Of a DNA stretch of 5,671 bases, positions 5,117 through 5,671 are shown in pieces. The notes beneath the pieces are model-generated. The model did not search any database, was not told the DNA's origin, and saw nothing but the letters and a program-made list of their open reading frames with translations. Position 1 is the first letter of the stretch; every line of letters begins with the position of its first letter. A program made the translations under genes and the position numbers. The DNA lies in the NCBI GenBank assembly GCA_026982025.1, contig JALSHX010000036.1:1-5671 (forward strand), given 5' to 3'. Origin of the DNA: Aquificaceae bacterium (GTDB lineage: Bacteria > Aquificota > Aquificia > Aquificales > Aquificaceae).

Positions 5117-5671
5117 TTATTCTCTATACACAACCTTTCCGCCTTTTATGGTGTATATCACCTTTCCCCTGAGTTTTGTTCCCCAGAGGGGGGTGTTTTT
5201 GCTTTTTGAGTAGTTAGTTTCTTCGCTCAGAACCCACTCCTTTTCTGGATCGAACAGGGTTATGTCCGCCGGAGAACCTTCCCGCAGGCTCCCTCCTTCA
5301 ATCCCGAGAATCCTTGCGGGGTTTGTGGACATTAGCTGAACCATTTTAGAGAGGTCAATAACTCCCTCTCTAACCAGTTCCAGCATTATGGGGAGAGCCG
5401 TTTGGAGACCTATCATTCCGGGCATGGAGCTTTCTATTCTTCCCTTTTCAAAATCTCCGTGGGGCGCGTGGTCTGTGGCTATGCAGTCTATTGTGCCATC
5501 AGCAAGGGCTGTTCTCAGGGCTTTCAGGTCCCTGTCTTTTCTCAAGGGGGGATTTACCCGCGCCATGCTTCCCGACCTCAGTGTTTCTTCCTCTGTAAAG
5601 AGCAGGTGGTTTGGGTTCACCTCGCAGGTTACCGGAGCTCCTTTTTCTTTAAAAGTTCTCACTATTTCTGT
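5117..5671 (-). CDS. pyrC: Dihydroorotase, class I, C-terminal 184 residues (5' end outside window)
   Basis: Dihydroorotase closes carbamoyl-aspartate to dihydroorotate, the third step of pyrimidine synthesis. The visible part covers the end of the TIM barrel and the C-terminal beta domain. CEVNPNHLLF contains a likely metal-ligand histidine, RVNPPLR is the substrate-contact region, and IATDHAPH (DHAPH at 5473-5459) contains the conserved metal/catalytic aspartate. STNPARILGI and GSPADITLFDP are typical amidohydrolase C-terminal motifs. The pattern matches the class I (Bacillus and Aquifex type) enzyme rather than the short E. coli type. The frame stays open to the right edge, so a GTG at 5662 is an internal valine and not the start. 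In Aquifex aeolicus the enzyme forms a complex with aspartate transcarbamoylase, whose gene is not visible here. The stop is 4 bp before the next gene. Confidence 0.96.
   Translation of the reverse strand, partial: TEIVRTFKEKGAPVTCEVNPNHLLFTEEETLRSGSMARVNPPLRKDRDLKALRTALADGTIDCIATDHAPHGDFEKGRIESSMPGMIGLQTALPIMLELVREGVIDLSKMVQLMSTNPARILGIEGGSLREGSPADITLFDPEKEWVLSEETNYSKSKNTPLWGTKLRGKVIYTIKGGKVVYRE

Noticed and set aside
5660..5662. GTG as the start of dihydroorotase
   Set aside because: The frame is open upstream to the window edge, and the protein from this GTG would lack the N-terminal half of the barrel.

Overview
The window looks like chromosomal DNA from a thermophilic bacterium, most likely of the Aquificales. 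The clearest lineage clue is SecA. Its first nucleotide-binding domain carries an insert of about 50 residues of the kind known from Aquificales and Thermotogales. A second, Lys/Leu-rich insert begins in its second ATPase domain, where the Thermotoga protein, as I remember it, has none. Lys/Glu/Ile/Val-rich proteins, frequent AGG/AGA arginine codons, a two-subunit class I fumarase and a class I dihydroorotase fit the same picture. The genus cannot be named from this window, and no database search was run.

Layout. (1) Positions 1-1614, minus strand: N-terminal 538 codons of secA, running off the left edge. (2) 1615-1651: a 37-bp divergent intergenic region that must hold control signals for both secA and cheR. 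(3) 1652-3496, plus strand: the chemotaxis adaptation pair cheR-cheB, 3 bp apart. (4) 3497-3910, minus strand: a small YccU-type CoA-binding protein, whose stop codon directly abuts the cheB stop. (5) 3911-4009: a 99-bp spacer with a perfect TATAAT box and a weak hairpin. (6) 4010-5671, minus strand: a tight run read as pyrC (3' part), an unrecognised 154-residue protein, fumarase beta subunit, and tRNA-Val(CAC). The gaps are 4 bp, 15 bp and then an overlap. There is no gene-free stretch above 100 bp.

How the genes work together. CheR and CheB are the opposing methyltransferase and methylesterase that reset chemoreceptor sensitivity, so the cell is probably motile and chemotactic. No cheA, cheW, cheY or receptor gene is in view. 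SecA is the export motor ATPase. Fumarase beta belongs to central carbon metabolism (TCA or reductive TCA cycle), and PyrC to pyrimidine synthesis. The pyrC-hypothetical-fumB-tRNA cluster is probably co-transcribed but not functionally uniform, as is common in compact thermophile genomes.

The most notable feature is at 4075-4084. The last two glycine codons and the stop codon of the fumarase gene lie inside the 5' end of tRNA-Val, so on a shared transcript RNase P maturation of the tRNA would remove the fumB stop codon. Also notable are the two SecA inserts, the very short shared secA/cheR control region, and three minus-strand genes with no clear Shine-Dalgarno sequence and a -10-like box close to the start codon. 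I see no mobile element, CRISPR array or obvious new defence system. Most of this window is ordinary core genome.
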